The notes beneath the pieces were generated by a model. The model saw only the letters and a program-made list of their open reading frames with translations. It did no database searches and was not told where the DNA came from. Shown here piece after piece: positions 27,248 to 35,786 of a stretch of 64,000 bases of DNA. The position numbers and the translations under genes are program-made. Numbering within the stretch: position 1 is the stretch's first letter; each line of letters opens with the position of its first letter. The stretch comes from Candidatus Zixiibacteriota bacterium (GTDB lineage Bacteria > Zixibacteria > MSB-5A5 > GN15 > PGXB01): positions 1-64,000 of the forward strand of contig JAFGAL010000010.1 of the NCBI GenBank assembly GCA_016933695.1, in the 5' to 3' direction.

Positions 27248-29101
27248 ATGAGTAGTAAAACGAAAGCATTTCGCTGGGAAGTCCGATTGGGACTGGCATT
27301 GATTGTGCTGGTGCTGGTCATTTTGAATTTCGCCTCGCATTATACCCTTCACCGGGTTCGGCAATCGCTCGATGACTCGATCAAGGACCGTCTTTCTGAG
27401 GCCGCGGTGGTGGTCTCCAATACGATTCTAAAGCAGGCAACGACGGAACTGGCGGACAGTCTGATTGCGGACATATCGTATACGTACAATCTGGACTATT
27501 TGCGTGTGATTCATATGAATTATGAGCGCATTCTTGCGATTCAGGCGGGACAACCAATCGATACGGTGCTGGGCCATATCGATGTCGCGCTGACCGGTAA
27601 TCGGTTAATGCCGTTATTGCAGAATCAGCCAATATATCTGCATGCCTCCGGTAGTGAAATCACGCATCTGCTGTTCCCGGCCAAATTCACCGGATCGGAT
27701 TATGTGATCAATGTCGCGGATAGAAACAGTCTTCTGGGATCGCTGGAAAATGCCGGAAAAATCCTGGTCTTTTTCGCGGTGCTGGGGATTCTCATCATCA
27801 CCTATGTTGCCACCCGTTTCGCACGGCTGGTGATGGATCCCTTTATTCGACTTCGCCAGAAGGCCGAGGAGAGTGGACGATTTGACAGTTCCGCTGACGA
27901 TGAGGTGACTGAGTTGATCAGTTCCTATGAGCAGATTATCGATGATTTGCGCGCCAATGAAGAGGAACTGGTACGACTGAACCGGATTATCACCAAGCAC
28001 GCTGAAAATCTCGAAGTGTATAATGACCATATTCTCCGATCGATTCCGACCGGGATTATCACCTTCGACCTCGATCAGAAGATTTCGACCATCAACCGGG
28101 CTGCCGAGGAGATTTTACATCCTGTTGGAGAGTCATATCAGGGCAAACCGTTCTGCGCGGTGTATGGTGAATACCCCGCACTGGATGAATTGCTGACGGC
28201 TGTTATCGCATCGGGCGAGCCGGTGCACAATGTTCCGGTGCCTATTCCCGAACGGGGCAACGATGGCAAAATGCTGGCGGTGTCGGTTTCTCATCTGACC
28301 GACAGCGACGGCGGGCGAATCGGTCTGTCGCTGCTGGTGAACGACCAGACCGCGTTGATGAGACTGCAGGAAGAGGTGGAACTGAACCGACGGATGGCGT
28401 CTCTGGGTGAGATGTCGACCGGGCTGGCACATCAGCTTCGCAATGCCGCGGCGGCAATGGTCGGTTTTGCCAATCTGATCAGCAAAAAGACTGCGGGGGA
28501 TGACCCGGTGCGTCAGAACGCCGAATTCCTGTTGAAAGAGGCAAAAGAGGTCGAAGCGCTGGTCGCGCGTTTTCTCGATTTCGCCAGGCCATTGCATTTG
28601 TCGCCGGTGGAGTTTGACTTATATCGCCTGCTTGAGAGCATTGTCGGTTTGTATGCGCCGAAGTATCAGAATGTCAATTTGCGGCTGAAACGGATGGAAA
28701 CGAGTCGCAACCTGATGGTCGGGGATGAGCTTCTGCTGAAACAAGCGATCTCCAATATCGTTCACAACGCCTGCGCGGCGGTTGCCGGGGAAGAAAACCC
28801 CTGCGGTGAAGTCGTGATTGACGTGTCAATCGGGCAGGAGATTACGATTCGCATTTCCGACAACGGTTCCGGAATCCCGGAGGAATACCGGGAGAACATT
28901 TTTACGCCGTTTTTCTCAGGAAGTCCGTCCGGCACCGGTTTGGGTCTCCCACTGGCCCGCAAAATCGTCACCCTTCACGACGGTATGCTGGATTTTTACT
29001 GCGGCGACGATGGCGGCACAACGTTTACCATTACCCTGCCGAAATCCGCCTGGTCGGATGCGGCAAGTGTCGAATTCGCACAGAACGGGCATTCCGCATA
29101 A
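27248..29101 (+). CDS. Membrane sensor histidine kinase, NtrB/AtoS type
   Basis: 617 residues. A membrane helix (about 13-32) is followed by a periplasmic sensor region (about 35-170), a second helix (about 175-195), HAMP-like helices (to about 260) and a PAS domain (about 265-375, SIPTGIITFDLDQKI). HisKA carries phospho-acceptor His395 in LGEMSTGLAHQLRN. The HATPase has the N box (AISNIVHNACAAV), G1 (ISDNGSGIPEE) and G2 (GSPSGTGLGLPLA). This layout pairs with NtrC-type regulators, and the one at 15466 is the only such protein in the window. SD GGAGG is close to the ATG (3 bases). No regulator gene is adjacent. Confidence 0.92.
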   Translation: MSSKTKAFRWEVRLGLALIVLVLVILNFASHYTLHRVRQSLDDSIKDRLSEAAVVVSNTILKQATTELADSLIADISYTYNLDYLRVIHMNYERILAIQAGQPIDTVLGHIDVALTGNRLMPLLQNQPIYLHASGSEITHLLFPAKFTGSDYVINVADRNSLLGSLENAGKILVFFAVLGILIITYVATRFARLVMDPFIRLRQKAEESGRFDSSADDEVTELISSYEQIIDDLRANEEELVRLNRIITKHAENLEVYNDHILRSIPTGIITFDLDQKISTINRAAEEILHPVGESYQGKPFCAVYGEYPALDELLTAVIASGEPVHNVPVPIPERGNDGKMLAVSVSHLTDSDGGRIGLSLLVNDQTALMRLQEEVELNRRMASLGEMSTGLAHQLRNAAAAMVGFANLISKKTAGDDPVRQNAEFLLKEAKEVEALVARFLDFARPLHLSPVEFDLYRLLESIVGLYAPKYQNVNLRLKRMETSRNLMVGDELLLKQAISNIVHNACAAVAGEENPCGEVVIDVSIGQEITIRISDNGSGIPEEYRENIFTPFFSGSPSGTGLGLPLARKIVTLHDGMLDFYCGDDGGTTFTITLPKSAWSDAASVEFAQNGHSA

Positions 29102-29160
29102 AACAGTTGCCAGTCCGACCGCTATTTCCTATATTCGCCCTGAAAAATGATGGAGGTTTA

Positions 29161-29721
29161 ATGATTTCTTCTGGTGATCTTAGAAAAGGCGCAAAGCTGA
29201 TGTATGAAGGCGCGCCTTATATCGTCGTCGATTTTATGCATGTGAAAATGGGTCGTGGACGCCCGCATGTAAAAGTCAAAATGAAAGGCCTGCTGTCCGG
29301 AAATGTTATTGAGAAGTCGTTTCTGACCACCGAGTCGTTCGATCAACCGGATATGGAATCGCGGATGATGCAATTTCTATATGTGCAGGATGATGAATAT
29401 GTTTTTATGGATTCCAAGAACTTCGATCAGATGCATGTCAAGGCCGACACGCTCGGGGATTCGCGCTGGTATCTGATGGAAAACGAGGAATACAGCGTCC
29501 TGCTGTACGAGGGTAACCCGATTTCGGTCGATCTACCGGCATCGGTCATTCTCACGGTGATTGAGTCGGAACCGGCGGTCAAGGGCGACACGGTGTCGAA
29601 TATCACCAAGCCGGCCAAAGTGGAAACCGGTTTGCAAATTAAAGTGCCCCCGTTCGTGAAAGAAGGGGACAAGGTCAAGATCGATACCCGCACCGGGGAG
29701 TACATTGAACGAGCAAACTGA
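29161..29721 (+). CDS. Elongation factor P
   Basis: 186 residues, standard length, three OB-like beta domains: KOW (1-65), central (66-128) and C-terminal (129-186, ending in the GDKVKIDTRTGEYIERA signature). It binds between the P and E sites and relieves stalling at polyproline. The loop tip reads KMGRGRPH, placing Arg32 where E. coli has the modified Lys34. GGAGG 5 bases before ATG 29161 fixes the start. The rnhC frame begins inside its last codons. Confidence 0.95.
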   Translation: MISSGDLRKGAKLMYEGAPYIVVDFMHVKMGRGRPHVKVKMKGLLSGNVIEKSFLTTESFDQPDMESRMMQFLYVQDDEYVFMDSKNFDQMHVKADTLGDSRWYLMENEEYSVLLYEGNPISVDLPASVILTVIESEPAVKGDTVSNITKPAKVETGLQIKVPPFVKEGDKVKIDTRTGEYIERAN

Positions 29722-30361
29722 GACGTTTGCCGGCAAACGCCTGCTGGGGATCGACGAGTCGGGCAAGGGAGATTTTTTCGGACCGCTGGTGATTGCCGGA
29801 GTGCTGGCCGATGATGCCGGCGTGGAGTTGATGCGCTCGCGCGGAGTGCGGGATTCCAAGAAAATTTCTGACGGCAAAATCGCGGAACTGAGTGCCTGGA
29901 TTACGGGCAATTTCATTCACACGGTCGTCTTGATCGGCCCGGAAAAATACAATCAGCTGTACAGTAAAATTAAAAATCTCAATCGCCTGCTGGCCTGGGG
30001 GCACAGCCGGGTGATTGAAAATATCGCTCTGGAAAACAAGGTCGAGCTGGCGGTATCCGATAAGTTCGGCCGTTCGGACCGTATTGAAAGCGCCCTGATG
30101 GAAAAGGGGCGGACAATCGAGCTGGTACAGAAAGTGCGGGGGGAGAGTATTATCCAGGTCGCCGCGGCATCGATCGTGGCGCGGGCGCGGTTTGTCGAGT
30201 TCATGAACGGCTTGACAAAGCAGTACGGGTTGAAAATCCCGCTGGGGGCGGGGACCCCGGTCGATCTGGCGGCGGTCGCACTGGTAAAAAAGCACGGTCC
30301 GGCCGTGCTGGCGAAAGTAGCCAAAACACATTTCAAGAATTACCGGAAAGTGATGGGATGA
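29705..30361 (+). CDS. Ribonuclease HIII, catalytic domain only
   Basis: 218 residues from a TTG start that overlaps the efp end by 17 bases, with GGGGAG 5 bases upstream. The catalytic core has the RNase HIII signature GIDESGKGDFFGPLV, RDSKK, and a later ASIVARARFVEFM block. Usual RNase HIII is about 300 residues with an N-terminal TBP-like substrate-binding domain; that domain is missing here. It cleaves the RNA strand of RNA/DNA hybrids. No RNase HII is seen in this window. The stop overlaps the next gene by 4 bases. Confidence 0.88.
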   Translation: MNEQTETFAGKRLLGIDESGKGDFFGPLVIAGVLADDAGVELMRSRGVRDSKKISDGKIAELSAWITGNFIHTVVLIGPEKYNQLYSKIKNLNRLLAWGHSRVIENIALENKVELAVSDKFGRSDRIESALMEKGRTIELVQKVRGESIIQVAAASIVARARFVEFMNGLTKQYGLKIPLGAGTPVDLAAVALVKKHGPAVLAKVAKTHFKNYRKVMG

Positions 30362-31224
30362 AATTCGGCCCCGCTGAACATCGCATTCTTCACGACAACA
30401 CCTCAGGATCATCAGACATACTTATTTCTGCTCTGGATTGCGTTCTGCGGAGCATGGGTCAGACTAAAGACCAATATCGGGCCCGTACGAATGCCCGGGG
30501 ATTTCTTCGCGTTTTGACAAAACGATTTTCGGCGATGGCGATGGTTGTCGGCGGAGCCGAACGAGCGATGGCATGTTTGGAAAGAAAGGACAATACGGCC
30601 GAAATCCGATTGGCGTTGAAGAACCTGCGGGATGCTATCGATCAAATGAGCGACGGCGTTGTGCGTAACTGTCGGGGATTGTTTACCAAAAAGACTTCAG
30701 TAATGACATATAGCAATTCCGGGCTGGTGCGGAAAATTGTCAGCCGCTATGCCAAAAAGATCCGCCGTCTGTATGTGTCAGAGGCACGTCCGGCCGGTGA
30801 AGGCCGCGAAGTTGCCGACTATTGTGCCGATCTTGGGATACCGGTGACATATTGCACGGATGCATTGTTGCCGTCGTTTTTAACGGAGACCGACCTGTTG
30901 CTGGTTGGCGCTGATAGCATTGGTCAGGAGGGCTTCATTAACAAGATCGGAACGGCGGCGTTGCTTCGTCTGGCGTGCGACACGGGATGCACGCGGGCAG
31001 TGGTTTTCGAGTCGCTCAAGATCAGGCCTGATGAAAGCCCGGCCGAATTGATTCGGGAGTATCCCCGCACTGAACTCTGGATGGGGAGAGCTCGAGCGAA
31101 AGTGACCGTTTGCAATCCGTATTTTGAAACAGTTGCCCTGAATCTGGCGGATCGGTTTATCTCAGATCGGGGCGTTGTGACATCCCGTGAACTCATTAAC
31201 GCAATGAAAAAGACCGGGCGGTGA
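30358..31224 (+). CDS. eIF2B alpha/beta/delta-fold protein (IF-2B family), non-canonical
   Basis: 288 residues. A helical N-terminal domain is followed by a Rossmann-like core with the family motifs LYVSEARPAGEGRE, then TETDLLLVGADSIGQEGFIN and NKIGT. The relatives are methylthioribose-1-phosphate isomerase (MtnA) and ribose-1,5-bisphosphate isomerase. In those enzymes a catalytic Cys sits in a T-x-C-N-x-G motif; here the equivalent segment reads MTYSNSG, with Ser. The Asp of GAD is kept. It may therefore not be an isomerase, and the substrate is unknown. The start overlaps the rnhC stop (ATGA), implying translational coupling. Confidence 0.75.
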   Translation: MKFGPAEHRILHDNTSGSSDILISALDCVLRSMGQTKDQYRARTNARGFLRVLTKRFSAMAMVVGGAERAMACLERKDNTAEIRLALKNLRDAIDQMSDGVVRNCRGLFTKKTSVMTYSNSGLVRKIVSRYAKKIRRLYVSEARPAGEGREVADYCADLGIPVTYCTDALLPSFLTETDLLLVGADSIGQEGFINKIGTAALLRLACDTGCTRAVVFESLKIRPDESPAELIREYPRTELWMGRARAKVTVCNPYFETVALNLADRFISDRGVVTSRELINAMKKTGR

Positions 31225-31239
31225 TCCACCCGGCCTTTT
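31211..31239. terminator. Rho-independent terminator at a convergent junction
   Basis: ccgggcgg and ccacccgg pair with one mismatch around TGAT, overlapping the stop of the eIF2B-like gene, followed by CCTTTT. It may also serve the minus-strand lipoprotein gene. Confidence 0.65.
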
Positions 31240-31258
31240 ACCGCATTGCATCTGTCAA

Positions 31259-32056
31259 TCACAACGACGGACTGGAGGAGGTTACCTCGCCCACAATCTC
31301 ACCTTCGGGATATTTCTCCGAGATCCGGAGTGCATAGCGAACCAGACCAACTCCGGCGGCGTACCAGTATCGGTTGACATAGCCGCCATCGAGGTTTTCC
31401 ACGCGGAGACAGTCATCGAATTCCAGGCCGGATTCGGTTTCCAGCGCTTCTTCGACTGCGCGAATTTTCAGTTCATTGGAACCGGTGACCGGGGTCGTCA
31501 GGGCGGGAGCCGACTCATTGTATTCGATGTAATCGTCCTGCGGGTCATCGACCTGCTCTTTGCCGTTGTATCCGGTCAGATTGGAATCGAGCGCATATGT
31601 GTATGTTTCTTCCTCATCTTCGGCGGTGATGTCAACGTCATAGCGCTCCCAGCTTCGTCCCTGAATAAACGGAGCCTCGAGTATTCTTTCAGCCTGGCTG
31701 TCTCCCAGCTCGAAATAGTACAGGGCGTTGTTTTCGCCATAGAGATAACCGGTATCGACCAGTGAGGGATAATCAAGATTGGTAAACAGCCACTGATAGA
31801 CCTGACGGCCGTTGACACGAACCGATTTGCCGATGCAGATGCGCTGGTGGCCTTCTGAGCTATTGACATTGTCGGTAATCGTAAAATCGGCAGAGACGCC
31901 CTCCTGCACCGGGAAATACTCCACGACAGCATTAAACGCGTCAATGCCGGAAGATAACTCCGCATCGGTCGGCGAATCATCGGAACAGCCATAGAAGCCA
32001 GCCAGAGCCAGCATACTCAGCGCCAGGGTGATCAGGATACTTGGATAGCGTTTCAA
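31259..32056 (-). CDS. Putative lipoprotein, beta-rich, unknown family
   Basis: 265 residues from a TTG start at 32056 (GGGGAGGT just upstream). The N-terminal signal runs to a Cys (GFYGCSDDSPTD), suggesting a lipoprotein. The body has several strand-rich segments, including RVNGRQVYQW and a C-terminal NRYWYAAGVGLVRYAL that resembles the end of small secreted lipoproteins of FCB bacteria. No domain recognised. Longer in-frame extension to 32257 is low-complexity Pro/Asn and lacks an SD, so it was rejected. Confidence 0.7.
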   Translation of the reverse strand: MKRYPSILITLALSMLALAGFYGCSDDSPTDAELSSGIDAFNAVVEYFPVQEGVSADFTITDNVNSSEGHQRICIGKSVRVNGRQVYQWLFTNLDYPSLVDTGYLYGENNALYYFELGDSQAERILEAPFIQGRSWERYDVDITAEDEEETYTYALDSNLTGYNGKEQVDDPQDDYIEYNESAPALTTPVTGSNELKIRAVEEALETESGLEFDDCLRVENLDGGYVNRYWYAAGVGLVRYALRISEKYPEGEIVGEVTSSSPSL

Positions 32057-32351
32057 ATTATACCTCCCCCCCGCATACTGCGAGTCATCTGGGTTTTCGT
32101 TTATACACGACGGGTTTATGCAATCCGGGTGCCAAGGCAAGGGCGCGGCGGTATCATATTGTGCTGTAACAGGATAAGAGGGTTTTGCAGGTCGGTTTGG
32201 TGGGGGCGGATTCGGGTAAATTGAGGGATCTTGCCAATTGTTGTTGGGATGGCGCAATGATGGGGGCCGGGCTAAGTAATGGCTGAAAAGTGCCGAATTA
32301 TTCTATATGTCGAAATAAACAGCAAAACCGCCGGATAATGGGGAGCGGCTT

Positions 32352-34358
32352 GTGTCGTTATTTATTCTTGATCTCTTCTTCGCCCTGACATTTGTTGTCC
32401 TGCTCGGCCTTCTGGTCAGAGTTCGTGAGCGTGTTTTCCGGGATAACCGCGAAAGCTATCGTTGTACGGTGGGCGGATTGTTCTCGCTGGGCATAGTGTC
32501 GGTCATTCAATTGGTTTCACATCAGGAGTTGTTGCATCAGGTGCCGTTATTGTCGGAGCCGATTTATCTTGAAGTAATTGAAATTATCGGGATTATCACG
32601 GGGATCACATTACTGATTTCCGGTATATCGGTCTGGATTCCGGGACGGCGCGGCAATACGGAGACGGAGAAAACCTCTCGCAGTCGGGTTGCCATCGATG
32701 ATATTCTTCTGCGTCTTATGCGGGTCGACGCGACGGCGACATTATTTGATGAAATTCCGCGTATGATCGCCGACCGGTTCGGATTCGATTCGCTGGCGGT
32801 ATTCCGCCGTCATCACAGCCATAAGCGGATCATGCTGACCGATGAAAGCAATCTGGCGTCGTCGATTCGCGGCGATATCAAACGCAGTCTGCGCCTGACG
32901 GGGTCGGTACCGAAACTGGTGGAGGCGGTGCGAAAAGCGACCGGACCGGTGGGTGAAATCCCGTTGACAATCGGCGCGCGGACTGTGGGGGCGATTCTGT
33001 TCTGGAAAGACCATCCGGAAAAACTCTGCGAAGAGGAACTGAACGCGCTTCGGCGATTGTCGACGGCGCTATCGTCGGTATTGGATACCCGTTATCTGGA
33101 CATCAAGAGCGAATACTACGAGGGAAGCTGGCGACACTTCGCACAGGTACGCGATATCCTGACCTCCCGGAAAGATTTGAAAAGCAATTTGCAATCGTTT
33201 TATTACCTGTTCCGTCAAGCGGTCGGCGCCGAGTATTTATCGCTGGGGCTGATCGAATCCGGGCGGGAGAATGTCAAACGATTCACGATCGGGGTTAATG
33301 CCAGTGTCCTGCTTGACGGTGTTACCAATCCGACCGGGGCGAGTTCCTGTTTTACCCAGGTAGTCGATCAGGCTCGTGGCCTTCGCGTGGCCGATGTCCG
33401 CAATGAGCGGATCGAGAATGTCGATTCCCTCAGTCTCAGTTGCGGGCAACGCAGTTTGATGGCGGTTCCGGTACTGCAGGGCGGCAGTGTGATTGCGGTG
33501 CTGACACTGGGGCATCGCGCGCCCAACCGGTTTTCCCGGCGCGACCTGCTTCGCGCGGAGATGCTGGCGCAAGCCATGACGCCGGTGGTTGCGAGCGAGT
33601 TGCATCGTCGCGCGATTCTGATGCGGGATCGCCAGTTGAGTGCCTTGATGTCATTCAACGCCGCGATGGAAAGCGCTCACGACGTCGACACGCTGTTTGA
33701 TGCCGCCGCCGAGACGCTCCTGAAGGGGATCGGGACTTCGCTGGTGCGGGTGACCACGCTTGACCGGCAACATCAGGTTCTGGAGACGCAGGCGATCAAG
33801 ACAGTGCGGCCGTTTGACGAGGTGCGGACCGATGCGGTTGCGGTGTCGAGGCAGATGACCCGCTGGCATGAGATGGTGCTGGATCAGCAGAGGCCGCTGT
33901 TGTTAAATCAGCGCGATCCCGAGACGGCGATGGATAAACCGGAAATGGACAGCCTGGTGATGCCGGGGATGCAGTCGGCGCTGATTCTTCCGATTGCGGT
34001 TAACGGACTGGTGATCGGTCTGGTGACATTGGGTGAGATGCGTCGCTGGGAGCGGTTCTCGTATGATTCCCTGGCGATCACGTTCGGACGGGAGGTTATT
34101 GCGCGGCTGGTCAGCGGGATCAAGCTGTTGCAAATGAGCCGGATTATTTCATCGTCAAAGGCTGAAAGCCAGCCGGCGCCGGTGATTGGAACGGAGAATG
34201 ACCGGTTCCGCGAGCTGAAAAGCCCGGTGACATCGCTTCGCGGCTCACTCGACCTGCTGAAGATTCGCGGCATGCACGATGAGGTGTACGCGGACGAGTT
34301 GATGCATGCGATGGAACGCTCGACCGACCGGATTATGTCTTTGTTGAACGAATCGTAA
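32352..34358 (+). CDS. Membrane-anchored multi-GAF protein with a degenerate kinase dimerisation domain
   Basis: 668 residues. There is an N-terminal helix (about 3-22), probably two more membrane segments (about 43-65, 78-97), and then three GAF-like domains (about 115-245, 260-420 and 430-595). The last 50 residues look like a HisKA dimerisation hairpin: FRELKSPVTSLRGSLDLL resembles F-SHELRTPLT-I-G, with Arg in place of the phospho-acceptor His. No ATPase domain follows. GTG start with GGGGAG 6 bases upstream. It may sense a small ligand and act as a partner or inhibitor of a true kinase. Its own terminator follows. Confidence 0.8.
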   Translation: MSLFILDLFFALTFVVLLGLLVRVRERVFRDNRESYRCTVGGLFSLGIVSVIQLVSHQELLHQVPLLSEPIYLEVIEIIGIITGITLLISGISVWIPGRRGNTETEKTSRSRVAIDDILLRLMRVDATATLFDEIPRMIADRFGFDSLAVFRRHHSHKRIMLTDESNLASSIRGDIKRSLRLTGSVPKLVEAVRKATGPVGEIPLTIGARTVGAILFWKDHPEKLCEEELNALRRLSTALSSVLDTRYLDIKSEYYEGSWRHFAQVRDILTSRKDLKSNLQSFYYLFRQAVGAEYLSLGLIESGRENVKRFTIGVNASVLLDGVTNPTGASSCFTQVVDQARGLRVADVRNERIENVDSLSLSCGQRSLMAVPVLQGGSVIAVLTLGHRAPNRFSRRDLLRAEMLAQAMTPVVASELHRRAILMRDRQLSALMSFNAAMESAHDVDTLFDAAAETLLKGIGTSLVRVTTLDRQHQVLETQAIKTVRPFDEVRTDAVAVSRQMTRWHEMVLDQQRPLLLNQRDPETAMDKPEMDSLVMPGMQSALILPIAVNGLVIGLVTLGEMRRWERFSYDSLAITFGREVIARLVSGIKLLQMSRIISSSKAESQPAPVIGTENDRFRELKSPVTSLRGSLDLLKIRGMHDEVYADELMHAMERSTDRIMSLLNES

Positions 34359-34390
34359 ATTCGCCATACAATCTCACCGAAAAAACATGT

Positions 34391-34428
34391 GGCAGGATCA
34401 GGGCGCAAGTGCGGATCCTGCCTTTTTA
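34391..34428 (+). terminator. Rho-independent terminator
   Basis: ggcaggatc and gatcctgcc enclose a 14-base loop, followed by five T; ends the GAF gene. Confidence 0.85.
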
Positions 34429-34537
34429 TATGGCCAGTGGCCCCAGTCTTTAAACTTGGGGTTTCTGCATATCGCATAATGGATATTGCATAAAGCCAGC
34501 CCTGACGGATTGAGCCACCCGATCTTTGGATTTCTGG

Positions 34538-35074
34538 CTAGGTTTTGTGATGATTGCAAATTTTGCCGATGGCCTCATACATGCGGTTGCGGATGGATTG
34601 TAAGTGAAGGGCTTCGGCAACAGCCACCTTCGCGGTGTCGAACGTCTTGAATCGATCCGGTTCGGTTTGGATGATGTACGAATTGACATGCTGATTCCAG
34701 AACCAGTCCGCGCTGGCGAACTGGATGTATTTCGAGTCGATCTGCACGATACGTTTCAGGTCGTTATAGAAGCGCAATCCGGCGGGGCTGTTTTGAATGC
34801 ACATCGCCATATAGGCAATGCGGTATTCGACGGTGGTGGTGTCTGCATAATTCGCCAGCGGGGCAATCCCGTGGGGAGAAGGTTGTCCGTCATGCACAAA
34901 ATGTCCCCAGCAACATTGCAAGGTGAAGCAATGAGCGACATGCGACAACGTATCGATAATGTCGACAATCGGTGGGTCAATGGAGTTCAGATCGAGGCCT
35001 TTAAGGGATTTGGCTCGTCGAAATGCAAATCCGGGATCATCGACAAATGGTTTTGCGGCGGTGTACGTTTCCAT
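34538..35074 (-). CDS. Unrecognised Cys/His-containing protein
   Basis: 178 residues, no signal peptide or membrane segment. It has a conserved-looking segment HVAHCFTLQCCWGHFVHDGQ (about 46-65). A helical second half carries FWNQHVNSYIIQTEPDRF. The Cys/His density could bind a metal. I do not recognise the family. It has no SD; a -10 box TATATC (35082-35087) ends 7 bases before the ATG, suggesting a leaderless transcript. It is alone on the minus strand. Confidence 0.65.
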   Translation of the reverse strand: METYTAAKPFVDDPGFAFRRAKSLKGLDLNSIDPPIVDIIDTLSHVAHCFTLQCCWGHFVHDGQPSPHGIAPLANYADTTTVEYRIAYMAMCIQNSPAGLRFYNDLKRIVQIDSKYIQFASADWFWNQHVNSYIIQTEPDRFKTFDTAKVAVAEALHLQSIRNRMYEAIGKICNHHKT

Positions 35075-35230
35075 ACAAAATGATATAGTTTTACGGTTAT
35101 CGGATCAATAGTAATATGCTGTTTATTCCCAACACAATTGAGATTTTGATAAGGTCTTTGTGAAGAGTTCGAGAGGTATCGCGCACGATGCGGCGATTTC
35201 GGCCTGTGTGAAACATGGCGTGCTGGCAGT

Positions 35231-35340
35231 GTATTGGGTTTGTTTTAGTCGCGGTCAACCGCAGGCTAATCTCTATATTCTATTATACCACAATGTGTTA
35301 CTATTATTCGAAAACGGGTTCGTTTCCCCAATGTATTTTT
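35231..35340 (+). repeat. Dispersed 108-base repeat, copy A
   Basis: Aligns over its whole length with the reverse complement of 13599-13706 (about three quarters identical by eye), with one single-base gap and an identical 20-base block near the 3' end. Confidence 0.7.
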
Positions 35341-35567
35341 TCTCTCCTCGCGGTCTTTTTTCCGCATACCGATAGAAGACGGCAGGATCACGGCATCTGC
35401 CGCGACAGACCAGGACCCTTCCCTGCAATACTGCACATAACCATACTGATTCCTTTGTTGATTGTTGTCTTATCTATAAAAGAGTGCGTTTTTGAAATAA
35501 CCATTGTATTGGTAGTAAAATTGTCACACCCTATTGTGCGTCCCTGCTTATACCATTGGCAGTTTTT

Positions 35568-35605
35568 TCAGCGGGTCTGAGGATCCGCCGATCACAGGGG
35601 TACGC
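35568..35605 (+). repeat. REP-like palindromic repeat, copy 4
   Basis: TCAGCGGGTCTGAGGATCCGCC, then GATCACAGGGG. Same architecture as the copies at 13206, 13305 and 13386: complementary arms around CTGAG, then GATCAC and a G-run. The palindrome is GCGG-GTCTGAGGAT-CCGC. Confidence 0.7.
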
Positions 35606-35749
35606 ATGATCTCTTAATGAAAATCAGTCATGGCGGCTATTGTCACAACATCACTTCCGCTTGGGACTCGGGAGGCAGCTTTTGACTTATGTTTATTGGA
35701 TTCTAAAATGGACACCCGGTCGAAAATTCATTATTCCGGCAAATACCGC

Positions 35750-35777
35750 TTGATTTTGCGGCGGAGATGCGTATATT
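35750..35777 (+). promoter_or_regulatory. Sigma-70 promoter of the riboflavin operon
   Basis: TTGATT (35750-35755), a 16-base spacer and TATATT (35772-35777). The predicted start near 35784 is just upstream of the FMN riboswitch. Confidence 0.65.
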
Positions 35778-35786
35778 AGTAATCGA

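Larger units (their letters stand above)
35075..35749. other. Intergenic region with two repeat families
   Basis: Contains copy A of the 108-base repeat (35231-35340) and a REP-like palindrome (35568-35605). No gene is supported; the frame at 35215-35580 is a translation of the repeat. The ribD promoter follows at 35750. Confidence 0.6.

Noticed and set aside
34431..34470. Hairpin ggccagtggcc and cccca/tgggg near 34450 as a terminator for the minus-strand gene
   Set aside because: Stems are short and no U-tract follows on the minus strand.
35215..35580. 121-codon frame with hydrophobic stretches before the riboflavin operon
   Set aside because: It is the translation of the 108-base repeat; a similar frame appears on the minus strand at 13574-13774, showing repeat identity rather than a gene.
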